Shown one piece after another: positions 37,801 to 56,780 of a stretch of 64,000 nt of DNA. Origin of the DNA: Anas platyrhynchos (taxonomy: Eukaryota; Chordata; Aves; Anseriformes; Anatidae); assembly GCF_047663525.1 (NCBI RefSeq), contig NC_092604.1, positions 11,085,501-11,149,500 on the forward strand. Direction: 5' to 3'. The translations under genes and the position numbers were made by a program. The notes beneath the pieces are model-generated. The model searched no databases. It saw nothing but the letters and a program-made list of their open reading frames with translations, and was not told the origin of the DNA. The first letter of the stretch is position 1. Each line of letters starts with the position of its first letter.

Positions 37801-40800
37801 AGACTTTACTGAAGCTTAAAATACTGAAGACAAGTATTTATGCTTACTCTTCCTGATCCTTCACAGAAAGGTATTCTACAACACTACTGTCAGATAACAG
37901 ACATATCTGCATCATGGAAAGCAGAATCCTCTTTGAAGGCAGCCAACAAATGATCAGAAATACAAAACATAGATAAAATTCCAGTAGTGGCTTCAGTCCC
38001 TAGTATTCTACAAACAAGGGAAAAATCAAGTAGCATAAAATCCATATTCCCTTCTGATTTGTCTTACTCCTTAGTCCTTTTTCTTCAGTCATTTTATCCT
38101 TCAATCCTTTTATCCTTCAGTCCTTTTTCAACAGGACGTGCATCTCAAAGTCTTTGTACTTTTCTGCTCTAACTAGTTTCTTGATGAAGAACTGACTCCA
38201 TTCAGATTTCTCAGCCCAAACCACAGGGCTTTATTTAATGGCTTTTGCCAACCCTCAAATGGTTCTGAAGAATCAGGTGAAAAAAAAATCAGATCTGCTG
38301 GTTTTGTATAATCTAAGTTACTGCATGTCCTAAGTTAAGGACATGCAAAGAATATAGTGAGAGCTGAAAAAAATGGATTTGTTCTAAACTTAGCATAAAT
38401 GGGCCAAAGCACTGAGACAAAAATACATCTCATTAGTTGAAAGCAGAGACTCTCCCTAGGGCTGCTACCAGAAGTCAAAGGTTTAGACACATGATCTGAA
38501 ATGAGGTCTCTCCTCCTGTATCATCAAATACCTTTTCTGCTAGCTGGACAGTCAACTGCTCTGCATACTCCTCACTCCGCTCTGCCCGCTCCTTCTGTGC
38601 ACGGAGAGCTTTCTTCAGGGCCTCTTTATCATGATCTGCCTTCTGCCTTAGTTCTTTCAGTTGTTCCTTGATAAGTTCCACCTCCGCCTTATGCTGAGCT
38701 TCATTGCGCTCCAGATTCTGCAGTGGGAGAAAGAAACACACCACAGGGAATATTATTCTCATACCTGTATACCTAAAGCAGCAATTAGTTTCCCAGAAAC
38801 ACTGGAGAGAGACAGGCATAAAAACCTCAAACCTGTAGCCTATAGGTATTTGCATTGCACCTGCTTAATCCTAACACAGACAGACATGTCAGCATGACCT
38901 CTGAAAGAATGAAAAAACATTTATGCCCATGTATATATAGAAAGGCAAGAGACAGCAAAGCTGTATGTTCAATCCCAATGCATCCTACGATGTTGCCTGC
39001 TTATAACGAAAAGCAACAGCCTACTCTAGCCATACAGAAATAAATCTTTTCGCTGCAAGTTATAAAATAACAACATGGGGAAAAAAAGCTTGAAGATGCT
39101 AAAAATACGAAATCCGTCGAGAGCGTTTTTGTAACTGATCTCTGGTTTCCACGGAAGTTTAAAACACAGAAATTCTTTCCAGTATTTCCACCTTGATAAA
39201 AAAGATTTCATATATAACAATCAAAAGTGGACTCTCAAACACCCTTCAAACTCAAATGAAATGAGGCAAATCAGGACCGTGAATCTACTGATCTCTCAAT
39301 TCTTCAGAACTAAATCTTTCTCTGTATTTATTGCTATTTGTAAATTTCCTGAAAGACATCATTTCCTCTCTCATAAGCTGCTCTCCAGAATACTGTTTGC
39401 CTCTCCTAATCAAGATAAATACTGGTCTACCAGCCTTTTGATCTACCCGAGAATATTGTTTTTATTAATTGAAATATTTGCATATAATAATGTTGTTTTA
39501 TGCAGCTGTACAGCTTAACAAAATTAAAGCTCTTCTAAATTATTAGCATGCACATGTTCGTCATAACAACAACAGATATGTTAAATATAAGACTTTGATC
39601 AAGATAAATTAGGGGAACTTTCTCCTCCTTATTAATATTGTAGAACGCATGCATGAGAGCAATCAAATACAGAAGCTCATGGCATAGCATTTTCCCAGAA
39701 AACAAATTGAGTAGTTTGTGATCTGTCTTGATGCCTGACTAAACCAAAACCATATTTTAAAATAAATATATAATAATTAACTCAGAAGAAAAATTTAATA
39801 CATGCACATAGCCCTTAAAGCTATGATTATGCCTCATGCGTCAGAAGTGAAAAGCTTTTTCTTTTGTTACTTCATTTGAAAGTCACAGTATGTGTTAGCA
39901 GCTTAAGCACCACCATCCAATATTGCAGTCTATGACACAGAAAAGAAGAATACTCGGTGAGTGCTACTTCCCTTGCCAGTGGATTCAGCTCATGAGTATA
40001 AATGAACAGTCAGCCTCCAGGGACCACTGAAAACCTACCCGGATCTGTACAGTCAGACGGTTGTTCTCAGCTTCTTTATTTCGTAGCTGTGCTTGTAAAT
40101 GGCCTCTAACAGCCTCCATAGATTTTGAGAGTTCACTTGCTGTCTTTGCCTGGTCCTAAATAAGATGCAAACGACACGTTTAGCTTCAGCAAGCTTATAG
40201 AAGGAACACTTTTTAACATGTACCCATTCAGTGAAGAAATCTGATACTATCTCCAGCCAACTCCAGTTTCGATGGACCCTCACAGCTACTCTTCTCCAAC
40301 AAAATGGACAACAACAAAAACAAAAAAAAGGCATTTCTTCAACATGATCTTATGAATAGCTGTCCTGAAAGATTTGTTAGATTTGTTCTAGGGCAAAGCA
40401 TCCTTCACATCTGGTATTATCCAGTACACTTGCCTTTTACTTTCTAAATGGAGGGACCTAAAGGAATTTGATATCTGGAATCAACCAGGACCTTAAACAG
40501 AAAGGCAATTCGGTGATAAACCCAAACAAAGAGAGAATACTACCTATTAATCTTTGTGACTGGTGTTTTATTAGCAGAATACTGAATCTACAACTGTGTG
40601 GGAATAGGTAGCTTACCTGTCTAGCTTTAAAAGCAAAGCAACCCTTATAAAGTAACTGTAATCAAGCACAAATCCATATTTTGCACTATCTGTAGTTCTT
40701 TGGAACTGGAGGGTGCAACACGGAGGGAAGAACAGAAAAAGGAAAGTACCTTTTCTGCCTGTATTTGAATGATAAGATCGTCCACCTCTTGTTCTTTCTC

Positions 40801-43800
40801 CTGAAGCCTCATCTGAAGTTGCTGGAAAACAAAACACCACTCAGATTTTAAATAACAAATGCAATCAGGTTGGCAGGTGGAGGAAAAGAGGTGTAAGTGC
40901 CTCCCTCCTGAGACCCTCTGATCTACAGCACTCTGTCTGGTAACCACAGCAACAGCATCCTCAGTCTCAGAAAAACAGCCTGCAGTCTCCTCAAGCAGAA
41001 AGCAAAAGGGAAATGCATACGTTTGTGTAACAGGGCATGGGATGTCCTACAGATACTACAGGACCTGGCAGGATTATAAACTCCACAGATGAGAAAGAAA
41101 CTGAGAGACATGGGCAGTGTCCTAACTTCTGGCAATGTAAGAACACTTTTTTTCAGTTTACAGATAAATAAACAGGGGAAAAAATATCTGGTACCAGGTC
41201 ATTCACTCATTCAGTGACAGAAGCAGGAACAGAAAGCTTATCCTCTTTATGCTTTGATACCTCTAAGGATAACATGAGAAACATACAGAAACAGCAAGAT
41301 GATATCCAAACTGAAGAATGTTGTCCCAATTGTCAGGGGTACTTTTTGTGGTAGATACTTTTTTCTCAGCCACCCCCAGACATTTATTTTTAAAGAAACA
41401 TGTAGTACAATTCTTGGTTTGTACATTCAGTACTACATGCAAAATGCAAGTAGAATAATTTGTGCTTGAACTGAACATGATGAGAACAAGCTTAAGTATC
41501 CAAAACTGTTCTTTATAGCTGAATACTGTGAACCATAATAGTGTTCTTATATGTAAGTCTCAATTGTGAAATTCCCACTATAAGCCCTATACGTGAAAGG
41601 CTCTGAAAATCTACTTTGTAACGTAGGTTGTTAACCAGAGGGGCAATATAGTGGTTCTTGATTACTACAAAAGCCAGGACTTTTTTTACAGGTCTAAAAG
41701 GTTTAGTGTAAAACTTGATGGCTGAATACAGACAAAGAAGAGCTTAAAATTCAGCTCTCTCTCCTTTACCATTCTGCAGAAAAAGTTGTTTTTGTTTGCT
41801 TACCACTTTCTCTGCATCTGAGTCAGCAAGCCTTTTCAACAGTACACCTTGCTGCTCCAATATCTTCTGAGCATCCCTCTGCAAAAGAAATAGGGGAGGA
41901 AAAACGTTGTAATTAAAAGTCTGCTTTTTACACATTCTTCAGATGTAAGTGGGAAAATCAACCATCTTCCCCATGTTGCAGCAGCAATTCTCAAGTATTA
42001 ACTTAGCTAAATATTTCACATATCATCACCTATCTCAAAAAGCTTTCCCAGTTCTCCCAGACACAGATGATAATAAAAAGCACAATGGCAAATTAAGATC
42101 TTTCAGAACTTTCTCCTTATGTGAGGAAGGTCATATAGAAGAACTCAGTCCTTTTCTCTAGTCTCACTTGTGGCTGAGAAAACAGTTACCATTGGCCTGC
42201 TTTTGCTCAAAGAAACTATCAACTACAGGAAGCATAGCAGTTTCATTCTGCAGTGCTTTTACAAGCTACGCAGAATTGCTCTGTACAAACAGTACAGAGC
42301 TGTTAATAGTTTCTGACATTGCTTTTGCAATCCAGCCTATGAAAATAAAGTTCTGAAAATCCTCATGCCCCCATTAGCTGAGGCAACATCTAGTCCTCAG
42401 GCTTTAGCCAACATACCAGTATAGCACTAACATTTCAGACTAGCATGAAAAGCCAAAATGTTGGCAGAGATGCTGAAGACATAACCACAGGAGTTATTGC
42501 TCAGACACAAGTCTAAGACCTGCAGATACATCTGTATCCAAATGAAAAAGAGTCAGCAGTGCAGTAGAGCCCTATACCTTTTAATGCAGTCAGAGACACG
42601 TTCTAACATCCCCACAGCAGAAAAATCAGTCTTACTGTAATGAGGTAGGCAGGGATAAAGAAAACAATCCATCCTTTATGACACACGGTCAATGGCAGCA
42701 TTAGGAAAAAGAGTTAAGAGCTCTCAAATTCAAGTTCCATTTTCAGTCCAGCAGACAATATTGCCTTCAGTAATCATCCAAGTTGAAGCAGACAGTATTG
42801 CTCACCTCCCGGTTATGCTGCACTCTGAGAAGCTCTCGGAGTGTCCGGTTGGTCTCTTCAAAGGTACTCAATTTCTGTAGCAGCAGCTCTTTTTGTCTTG
42901 TTAGTGTGTTAATGTCTGAGCTGCTCATGTGTTTCTCCTAGAGGAAGAAAAAATAAAATAATATTGTTCACACACAATGTCTCAAACTCTGGAATTAACG
43001 TACGCTGCTAAAAGCAGCAGCACTGCAATATTCAGCACCACCCGTGCAGAAGGTGAGAAGGTGGACAAATATCCAGTTTCTAAAGAGATCTAGCAAACAC
43101 CTTAAGCAAGCTAAATCCTTCCATTTTTCTTTATGGTTTTGGTGGATCAGCAATTGTGACATTACGTTTTTAAGACAGCCATAAACAATACAACATAACA
43201 AAGAACAAAAGAACAAAAAAGAAAAAAAAAACACCTACAAGGTTGAGTCTCCCAATTGTATTTTTCAAGGCGTGGATCTGTCTGGCTGCCGCTTCTCCAT
43301 CCCTCTCAACCTCACTCAGCTTGGACATCAGGCACTCTTTCTCCTGCTGCAAGTACTTCTTCTGTAGCCTGTGGTAATTCAGCAATTAGAGAAACAAGAA
43401 ACTTTGACAGCTGTACCAACCAGTATGAATAAATAGTTTGAGTTAAAACAGATAAAACCCCTCTAATCAGAGGATAAAAGCTCGAAAGAAATAGTACCTA
43501 AGGTTCACCCCCCTTTCAGCGTAGAAGTTTTTTCTGACTGAAGGCAGTAAGTGGACTCCAAGAGCTATCTAGGATCACAACCATGAAACAGGAATTTAGA
43601 TGGGCCAAACTAGGTTCATATCAAAGCCTGCACACCCCATTAAAGCCAAAACACAATGCTGTGCCAGAAATTCTCTTCCAATATTCACCTCTATATTTAT
43701 TCATGTGTTGTTGTACCAACACCATCACATTACAAACAGCATCTCTTTAACCTTCAAAATATGAACTGCAAAGCTAGGATGACCCTACAGCAGGCCACAC

Positions 43801-46800
43801 AAGCCAACCTCTTTCAGCTTCCTGACAGAATAGTTTTTTTCCCATTTCAATGACCATGCTAGAGCCCTTCTCTATAGCTACTGCCATTTAAAATACCCTT
43901 TCTAAATGATGACAAAAAACACAAGAGCGTCAGTTCCTCAGCAGCACTGCAACCCCGGGTGCAAACTTCAGCCTCGGTTAACATTAGCAATAAGGAGGCA
44001 GGCATCCTGTAAATACCACTAACTGCAGTAAGAGTGGAGAACAGGAGGTTTCTTACACAGTCAGATCTTTCTCTTCCATTATGCGCTCAATATTGCGCCT
44101 GAGCAGTGTATTCTCGTGCTCTGTTTCTACCAGCTCTTGTGTGACCTCATTCAGTTCTTCTTTCTGCTCCTCAAGGAGACGCTTTGTCATTTGCTGCTGG
44201 TGCTCCTTTTTATGCATCTTGGCCTGATAAAGAAATTTAAATAGAACTTAAAATTAAATAAACCTGAACTTGACTCATGAATGACACATGCATCCCACTT
44301 GGCAGATAAGAGCACTACAAACAGTTCAAGAAGTGCAAGAAAAGAAAATACAAAGGGCGGTTGAATTAGTGCACCAGACTTGTTTCCTTCTGCAGCAGCA
44401 GAGGTCACTTGAGATTTCCTGGCACAAACAGATTTAAAACTACAAAATTGATGTGATCTTATATCACGGATTTAATTATGCAATATCACCAAACATTTAG
44501 ATTCAATTCACTCATTAGAAATAGCAAAACAAATTTTTGTTTAACAATTATGCAAGTAATTCCATTATTTTTTGTAGCATAAATAGAACAGAAAAGGCTT
44601 ACTATGAAGAATACACTAAAATCCTAAATTCTATTCTTATTTACTAATTTGAACTTCACATCGTTTTACATAAAATAATAAGAATACAAGATTTGCTACC
44701 CTCAGTGTGAACTCAGAGGAAAGAAATGCAGTTAGCATCCACCATAGAGCATCTTATGAAATCTGGAAACCTCTCCTGTCCATTTTTCAAACAGTGTCAA
44801 GTACAAAAGAGGCTATTCAGCTGGAAAACACAGTATCACTGGGCTGTGTATTTCAAAACAGAATCAGAAGAAACAATCTTGTGGAATAAGTGGATTCTTT
44901 GACAATAGAGCATCATCAAACTGCTTTTTTCACCTTCTTAAAATGACCAGTTTTCAGATTTTGTGTTTGATCTGAAGAAAGATTATTTGGAAACTAAAGC
45001 ACAGCAATACCATATTAAATGGATACAGTTTAAAACTGTTTCATACTATGACTTGTGAATTTCTCACTGAACTAGTTCAGATCTTCTAAACAACTCAGGC
45101 TGATTTCTTTAAGAAGCTAACCAACAAGCTGAGTAGTCTTCCATTTCACCAAGACTCTAGCTTCCTCTTGCCAAACGATCAGCTACAAAGGCTGAATCCG
45201 CAGGTCTTTATGTTGTCTCCTCACCTCATTCTTCAGCGTTCCCACCGCGTTCATCAGGCTATCTATCTTCTTTTCGTACTCGTTCATTTTGCAGCAAACA
45301 GCATCCTCCTCATCTGTAGAGAGATCACTCAGACGCAACACTGACAGCATTTTTTCTGAATCTGGAGGTGTAATTTCCAGGCGGTGAGTTGGTCCCTAGT
45401 AGAAAAACAATAACGGGCATCTTTTTTTTAATATAAAAGTATAAGCAGCATTCTAACCCTAACTACCAAAAATAGAGACCAGGTTACATCACTACAATAA
45501 GACTAGGAAGGAAAAATATTGAAAACAGCTCCTTCATTTCCATCAGGGAAAGTTCAACAATGTGGAAAGACTAAAATAGAAAAAGAAGGAAATAAATAAA
45601 TAAATAAATAAAATTCTCATCTATGAAGAGCCAGGAATGCAAGAGTTGAAGATGTGAAAACGAAAATATTACACAATATTTCAAAATTGCTCCATGCTTC
45701 AGAACAGACTAGTAACAGCAGCTCCTTGTTGTGTCCCAAAACGAGATCTTGACGGGAAGCAATACAATTAAATAGAATACAATAGCTTCAGTTGGAAGGA
45801 TGCTACAGAGGTCATCAAGTCAAACAGTCAGACTACTTTGAGGATGACCTAATATTAAGACATATCATTAAGTGTTAACCTCAAACACGAATGGGCACAG
45901 GACATCAACCACCTCTCTAGGAAGCTTGTTCCAGTGCCTAACTACACTCTCAGTAAAGAATTTTTCCTAATGTCTAGACTGAACCTCCCTGGTGCAGCTT
46001 TGAGTTGCTCCCATGCATCCTGTCTCTAGACACCACCAAGTAAAGGTGAGCATCTCCCTCTCCACTTCCCCATCTCCGCAGAAGAGAACAACGTGGTCAC
46101 TCCTCACCTTTCTTTTCACCAAGTTTAAAAACCAACTAATACTAAGAAGTGACAAAGATGTGTATGAGACACTTAAAATGGATCGCATGTGATGGCAGGA
46201 TTCTTTCAGATCAGCCCAGCTCCCTCCATTGTAACATTCTGTAAGTGCTCTCTTCGACCTCAGCTAAAGCTGAAAGCTTGCTTTTAAGAGCAACATCAGC
46301 CATACCTCCCATTTGTAGGTGGACTCCAGGACAGATGTTTTTCCTGGGGGCATCCAGGGGGCCTTAGTTTTCACCTGGACAGTTCGGCGTGCATTCACGG
46401 TATTCCCTCTCATTTTCTGTTTTTGCTTTTGCTGAAGGACAGAAAAGAGAAAATAAGATAAATCACTATGACTTTTAAAAACATTTATAGTTTGTGCTGT
46501 AAAAACAAATGGAAGATCATTCATGCAAAAACACCAGAGTGTTTGATGTCATACAGCAGATCAGATGAGTGAGCAGCCATCAGAGGAGGCTAACACCAGC
46601 CAGAAGAAAAGCATATTCACTTGATGGTATGGCTAGATTCTCATTACTTATCACATAGCTATTCTGTTATATCACCAGAATATATGCACTTGTGAAGCAA
46701 TGAAAACCTTATCCAGCAGGCCAGGGGTGGAGGATTTGGGGAGAGGGGATAGGGAAGGAAGCCTACTCTGTATGGAGATACACAAAAAATACTGCAATAC

Positions 46801-47291
46801 AACCCATTCACGTGCAGAAGGAACAACCTGGCAGATCCCTTCACTGTTCCAAATTCCTCTCACAAAAGAGCAGCTGTATCATTTGACAACAGCACCACCA
46901 GAGAAAAAAGAATGGCGCAGTTACAAAAAACCCTTCAAACATTTTCCCTACTTTGCAGTCAACAAGATCCACAAAAACTATTTATTCAATACCATACTTA
47001 ACACATCTGAAACAGAGAAAACATATTACTGAAAATTCACCACTGAACGTGCGTACAGTTAACAAGGCAGAAAGTCTTCCAGTTCTAATATAAAGGTAAA
47101 GCAGACCTTGAAGATTTGGTGGCGCTTCTAGGACCCACTGTTTCCTCTGTAGCCCCTATAAACGCCCAGCTGCACACTCCTACCTGGCATTTTGCAGGTG
47201 TGGTTTTCTGACCCTTTTTAATATGGACATGGACAGGGGTGTTTTCATCCACATGGACGTGCAAAGGGGGAGATGAGGAACGGTTCTTCAT
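31802..47291 (-). CDS. ODF2: Outer dense fibre protein 2 / cenexin, complete, 822 aa
   Basis: Coiled-coil scaffold of mother-centriole appendages, needed for primary cilia, and a main component of the outer dense fibres of sperm tails. Nineteen exons join in frame: 47184-47291, 46306-46431, 45225-45395, 44057-44223, 43239-43368, 42806-42937, 41804-41878, 40750-40821, 40039-40155, 38532-38717, 37593-37702, 36779-36914, 35957-36067, 35386-35490, 34705-34863, 33694-33794, 33052-33214, 32578-32703 and 31802-31975. They total 2,469 bases including the stop; human isoforms are about 829 aa. The start MKNRSSSPPLHVHVDE (ATG 47289-47291) matches the MKDRSSTPPLHVHVDE isoform. Conserved landmarks are VKTKAPWMPPGK (about residue 60), SVLRLSDLSTDEED (about 96), and continuous heptad coiled coil from about 135 to 800 (QEKECLMSKL, QKERAERSEEYAEQL). 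The end NYVQFLKSSYANVFG...SRSSP is the short ODF2 tail, not the longer cenexin-1 tail. An upstream acceptor at 47337 probably starts the first listed exon. Confidence 0.96.
45590..45613. repeat. (AAAT)n tetranucleotide repeat
   Basis: About six uninterrupted AAAT units in an ODF2 intron. Confidence 0.9.
45770..46195 (-). mobile_element. Diverged CR1 LINE fragment in an ODF2 intron
   Basis: Read on the minus strand it keeps CR1 landmarks in order: a GTGAGGAGTGACC block, GTGGTGTCTAGAGACAGG, GCACCAGGGAGGTTCAGTC, GGAAAAATTCTTTACTGAG, GTGTAGTTAGGCACTGGAAC, a GAGAGGTGGTTG block and a TTGACTTGATGACCTC block. It has more mismatches and gaps than the CR1 in GLE1 intron 1, hence is probably older. Confidence 0.85.
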
Positions 47292-48050
47292 GGCTCTTCT
47301 CCCACAAATGGGAAAGGGCAATACAAGGAAAGGAAACCTGTGGATAAGGAGACTGGAAATAACAACATTTCCCTGTGTGCAACAGTGGCCAACTGTGGTT
47401 ACAGTTTGAGCTTCCTTTCAGCAGCATCTGCCATTTTGAACAGCATGTTATATTGCTGGAAAGAGATTAACACAAACAATCTCTCTACTTCTGCTATTTC
47501 CTGCTTTTAACACAGCTATTAAAGACCAAACAGTTGGAGTGACAGAGGATGCCCGTAAGAGTCATTGGAGTTCCAAGTCTTAGAGCAAGCGTACAAATCA
47601 AAGGCTCCAGTACCCAGCACCATCAGAGTCCGAACACAAATTATAGAGAAAGAGGGAAAAGCACTCATTTAACAGATTAGATGAAAAAAAAAAAAAAAGA
47701 AATCAAGAGGAAACCATAAGATCACCCCATCCTAAAACCCTGAACCTGCAAACTCTTTCATATGTGCTTAACTTCAAGAGTCTTTTTGAAGTTAAACAAA
47801 TGCTTAAAAACTTTCAGATATCTTTTCTTCAGATTATCTCACAGTGATGCATATATTTACAAATCCCTACATTAATTACATGCATAACCTTAACGTTGTC
47901 TAACACAACACACAAAAGCAAAACACAAAGCTAAAGAAATCAGTTTTGGACATGATCCTCTATTTGAGGTAATGGTTCCTCAGTATAGTGCAATGGAAAA
48001 TTTTATAAAATTCCACCCAAAGCAATTTATGTCAGCTTAGGTATACTTAC

Positions 48051-48135
48051 AGTTATTGTAAGGTTTTTAGTTCCTCTTGACAGTGTGCTCTGTGCAGAGA
48101 CTGAAGTCACTTCATTTTTGATGGTTGAGGGAAAC
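48051..48135 (-). CDS. ODF2: Alternative N-terminal coding exon of ODF2
   Basis: An 85-base exon between acceptor CTGCACCAG and donor ACT|GTAAGT. After one leading base it encodes 28 residues, FPSTIKNEVTSVSAQS... to ...NLTIT. This resembles the human isoform segment FPSCGKNGVTSLTQ...VTVT that begins with MSASSSGGSPR. Its phase fits the acceptor of the exon at 46431, so it can replace the 47184-47291 exon. I did not find the short upstream exon that would supply the initiator and the first residues. Confidence 0.7.
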
Positions 48136-49129
48136 CTGGTGCAGAAATAACAAAATGACCACTGATAGGGAAGGGTGCCAATTTCTGATCACCCTCTTCC
48201 TTTCAAATTAAGGCAAGGTGCAGACTCAGACTTATTGTACTTATGAACCTAAATATCAAAAGTTGGTGTGTCAGTGCTTTCCTCTATAAGCAGAGGATAA
48301 AGAAAGATTTGAGATTACCATTCCTTACACACTGATGCTGAGAGCTGGTTTAAACAACAGAAAATGTTCTGTTGAATTACACAAGGTGATCTCACCCAAA
48401 CTCAGTTACAGCTGCAAGTGCCCCTTTTAACCCTTTTCATAAGGAAATCAGTTTTGAATAGTTTAAGGGCACCTGTACATCTCCCTTCTGTCTCAAAGCC
48501 CACACCATCCCTAAAACCTGCCAACAGCAACAAAACTTAACAGAAATGTCAACATGCTGGGTTTAGGTCTACATGCAGAGAAGGCATCAAAATCTGTGCT
48601 TACACTGGAAAGAAGAAAAAAAAAAGCCCGCAACACAAGTTCTCAGTGCTACCCAGTAAGTACATGTGTGTACTCATACACAGAACCAAACGGAATCAGT
48701 CACAGCGTGAGCTGCTTGCCTGGTACCACCTTGGGGACTTGAAATGAGAGTGAGGGAGGAGGGACATCCAAGGGCTGCTGTGCATGGTGGGAGCAGAGCT
48801 ATTAGCTCTGTTATAAAGGGCTTAGCTGCTAATCTCATGGAAGCACTCCTTCATGATTTGCTACGTAACAACACGTGTTACAAGTAAAGTGTTACTTGTA
48901 ATGAAGCAGAGCAGGATTTTACACAATACCTCTGCTAGAACAGAATTTAGATGACTCTTTATAGCTCCTGATTAATTTGTCAATTTGTCAAGGTTCATGT
49001 AATGACCTGCTCTAAAGCTGTCAGTCCATCACTTAACATTCTTGAGTGCAGAATCAGGAGCGAATCACGAAAAGCAAATCAAGAAAATCAAGAGAAAAAG
49101 GAAGTGACAGTTTTCTGAAGTACCAGGAT

Positions 49130-50010
49130 TCCCCCTTCTGGCTCCGGAGAGCTGCAAACACAGCCGGGCACCGCCACCCTCCCCTTCCCCAGGACGGGAG
49201 CAGCTCCCGGGGCCCAGCAGCGCCCCTTCAGCCACAGCACTGGGAACCTAACGGCAGCTGAATCGCCACGAACACAACCGCGGAGCTGCCAGGCAGCTTC
49301 CCCAGCACCACGGAGGTTCATTGCTGAAGCATTGCTGAAGCCAGGGGGGTTTCTCAGAGGAACCCGTGAGGGCCCGGGCCCGCTCCGGCCTCCTGCTCCG
49401 AGCCGGGACCGGCAGCTCGGGGTCAGCCCGGGGCTGTACCGGGGGGTTTCCCGGGGTGGTGGCTGCACAGCGGCCGGTGCCCCCCTCACACCCCCTAACC
49501 CGGCGGGGAGGAGCCGAACCGGGCAGCGGGGGAAGTGTTGGTGGTGGGGGGGTCCCGGCCCTCCCTCACCCTCCCGGCGGCCCCTCCCTCACCATGAAGG
49601 ACCGAACGCGGCGTCGGCCAGCCCCAGCCGCTGCCTCCTCAGGCTGTCCTCGCCGGCGGCGGGGAGGCAGCGGGCGGCGCTGCCATAGAGCCCTCGGCTG
49701 CGGGGCGCGGCGGACGCCTGGAGGCAGCACCAGGGGTACGAGCCCGAGCCCCCGCCGCCGCTTCCGCCGCACTTCCGGGGCCGCCGCCGAGCCGCCGCCG
49801 CCCGCGGCTCCCCCATTGGGCGATTCAAACCCTGCCGGCGGCCCCGCCCCTCCCGCCGCCGCGTCACAAGGGGCAACGCCCCGCCCCGCCACCGGCCCCG
49901 TTGCCATGGCGACGTGAGGCGGGAGGCGGGAAGCGGGCTCCGCTGAGGGCTCCTGACGGGGAGCTCTGAGGGGAGGAAGCCCCAACGCGGCTTCGGTCGC
50001 TACAACGAGC
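49130..50010 (-). promoter_or_regulatory. ODF2: CpG-island promoter and noncoding first exon of ODF2
   Basis: Dense CpG block upstream of the ODF2 coding exons. A consensus donor (exon end CATG at 49593, then GTGAGG) marks a likely first exon on the minus strand. A CCAAT motif (rc of ATTGG, about 49815-49819) lies about 220 bases upstream of that donor. An AUG inside the exon (ATGGCAGCGCCGCCC...) opens a frame of only about 15 codons, so it could act as an upstream ORF. Long GC-driven open frames on both strands here (for example 49366-49917 plus) are rejected as genes. Confidence 0.65.
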
Positions 50011-51565
50011 CGGGAGGCTTCAGGTGGCTGCCACACGAAAGCTGGCTCTCAGGAGGCTCTGGATGCTTCTCTACTTGCCCTGAGGGGGTTCTTCAAGCTC
50101 CCCGGGTGGCTTCGATACAATAAATAAATAAAAACAAGTATCGCCCACCCGAACTTTGAGCACCTTTAACAAATGCAGTGAGACGTGACCAAAAAAAAGC
50201 ATCAAAGCAGCTGGTTTTACTGTAAACATTCTATTTCTCCCCGTCACATAACTGAATTTGTGACTAGTTTTCCTGCTGGTATTTCTACCATTTCTGTACA
50301 TTCTGTACAAAACCAACAGAACCATCACAATGGCTGTTATATGAATAAAGGTCCCCCCAACCCACGGAGTGCAAGTCACTGCGTTACAGACAGCTTCCAG
50401 CTGCACTTGTAACACCCACAAAGCAGTTTTTCCTTGAAGTGCACGTTTTCTTCTGCAGAAACAACTTTTTGGAACTGATAATTAATGAAGTTGAGGCCTT
50501 GGGCTGCAGAGAGGATCGCTTGCATTCAAACCTCTATTCTCTGTCACTGAGAAATACATCAGGCCCTTCTGCATAGCACAGCTCAGTCGGCATCACACGT
50601 GATGATACCCCCAGTGACCGTTCCTAATTCGAGTGCTACAACAGCAAACCCTTTTTTGTTCCTCTCATATGACAGAAAAATCCAGAGATCTCAAGGATGC
50701 AGGTTCCTCTTAATCCTTTTTTTTTCAAAAACAAAAACAAAAAACAAAACAGATTTTCAGGGGTATTCCAGAGACTTCATGCAAGACAAATTTTAAAATT
50801 ACTGTTTTGCATGAGTGGTTTCTGTGTAGGGTGCGATTTGGGGGCGTTACAGGTAGGAATTCACAGATCTCACAAAGGGCACAGGAAGAGAAGCAAGCCT
50901 TTATCCTTGCAGACCGTACAGAATCAGGTAGCCAAAGAACCGTTTACATGGAAGAGTAAAAGCTTACAATCTGTCAAGCGCAGCATCTTTTCTGTCTTAG
51001 GAAGGATGCCTTTGCCAGTGTCGCGGATTCCTCCAGTTCCCTCAGCACTGGGCTTACTGGATTCTATTGCAGGAAAAATTAAGAGTCACTTAAAATCTAG
51101 TATCCAGTGTCTCACTCCGAGAAAACACTTTGGATGACGTGGATGAATGGAGGAAGACAGCCTGAAGCAAAAGCTGCTCAGACCTACTGTATCTGATATG
51201 GCCATAACACTTACTAGCCAAGAAAGCAGCTTGCTTTTACAGTAACCTGCTCTGAGTACGGCTCTCACCTAAAAGAAGCCTGTTCAGCCCATTCTTCAGT
51301 TCAGTCACAGAGCTTCTCCTTTTCAGCAGCATCCAAGATCCCTTCCTTTTACCTGTCCCCATCCTTCTAAGTATCACATTCAGATTTGTGCATAGCTGGA
51401 TCCCTTTTGCTCGCTGAGACTTAGGACCATAAACAGGACAGTCTCTGTACCTGCGCGTCAGTCCATTAGGTGTGACCAGCCCGTTCAACTCTTTAAAAAA
51501 TACAAGGTCATTCCTTCTGAAGCTTTATCCATGCAAGTACTTCAGAAAGGCAGCTGAAGCTGGCA
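50011..51565 (-). other. PTGES2: PTGES2 3' UTR and spacer to the ODF2 promoter
   Basis: No supported exon on either strand. The PTGES2 stop is at 51566-51568. I found no canonical AATAAA or ATTAAA on the minus strand before the ODF2 CpG island, so the poly(A) site is unresolved. A short AAATAAATAAATAAAA-like stretch at about 50118-50133 is on the plus strand and antisense to this gene. Confidence 0.5.
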
Positions 51566-56598
<5,033 letters not shown>

Positions 56599-56780
56599 CT
56601 TGCGGGCACGGCGCGCAGGGGCGGGGGGCTGCGAGCGGCCGCCCCGCGGCGCCTCCCCGCCCACAAAATGGCGGGCGCCGCGCTGAGGTAAAAGGGAGGA
56701 GAAAAAGGAGCCCGGTTCCCAGCCGCCCCAAGCGGGCGAGGGGGGTTTGTGTGAGTGCTGAGGGACTTGGTGGTGGTGCA

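Noticed and set aside
49332-50036. Long frames on both strands in the ODF2 CpG island
   Set aside because: Gly/Ala/Pro/Arg-rich chance frames; promoter and first-exon context explains the sequence.
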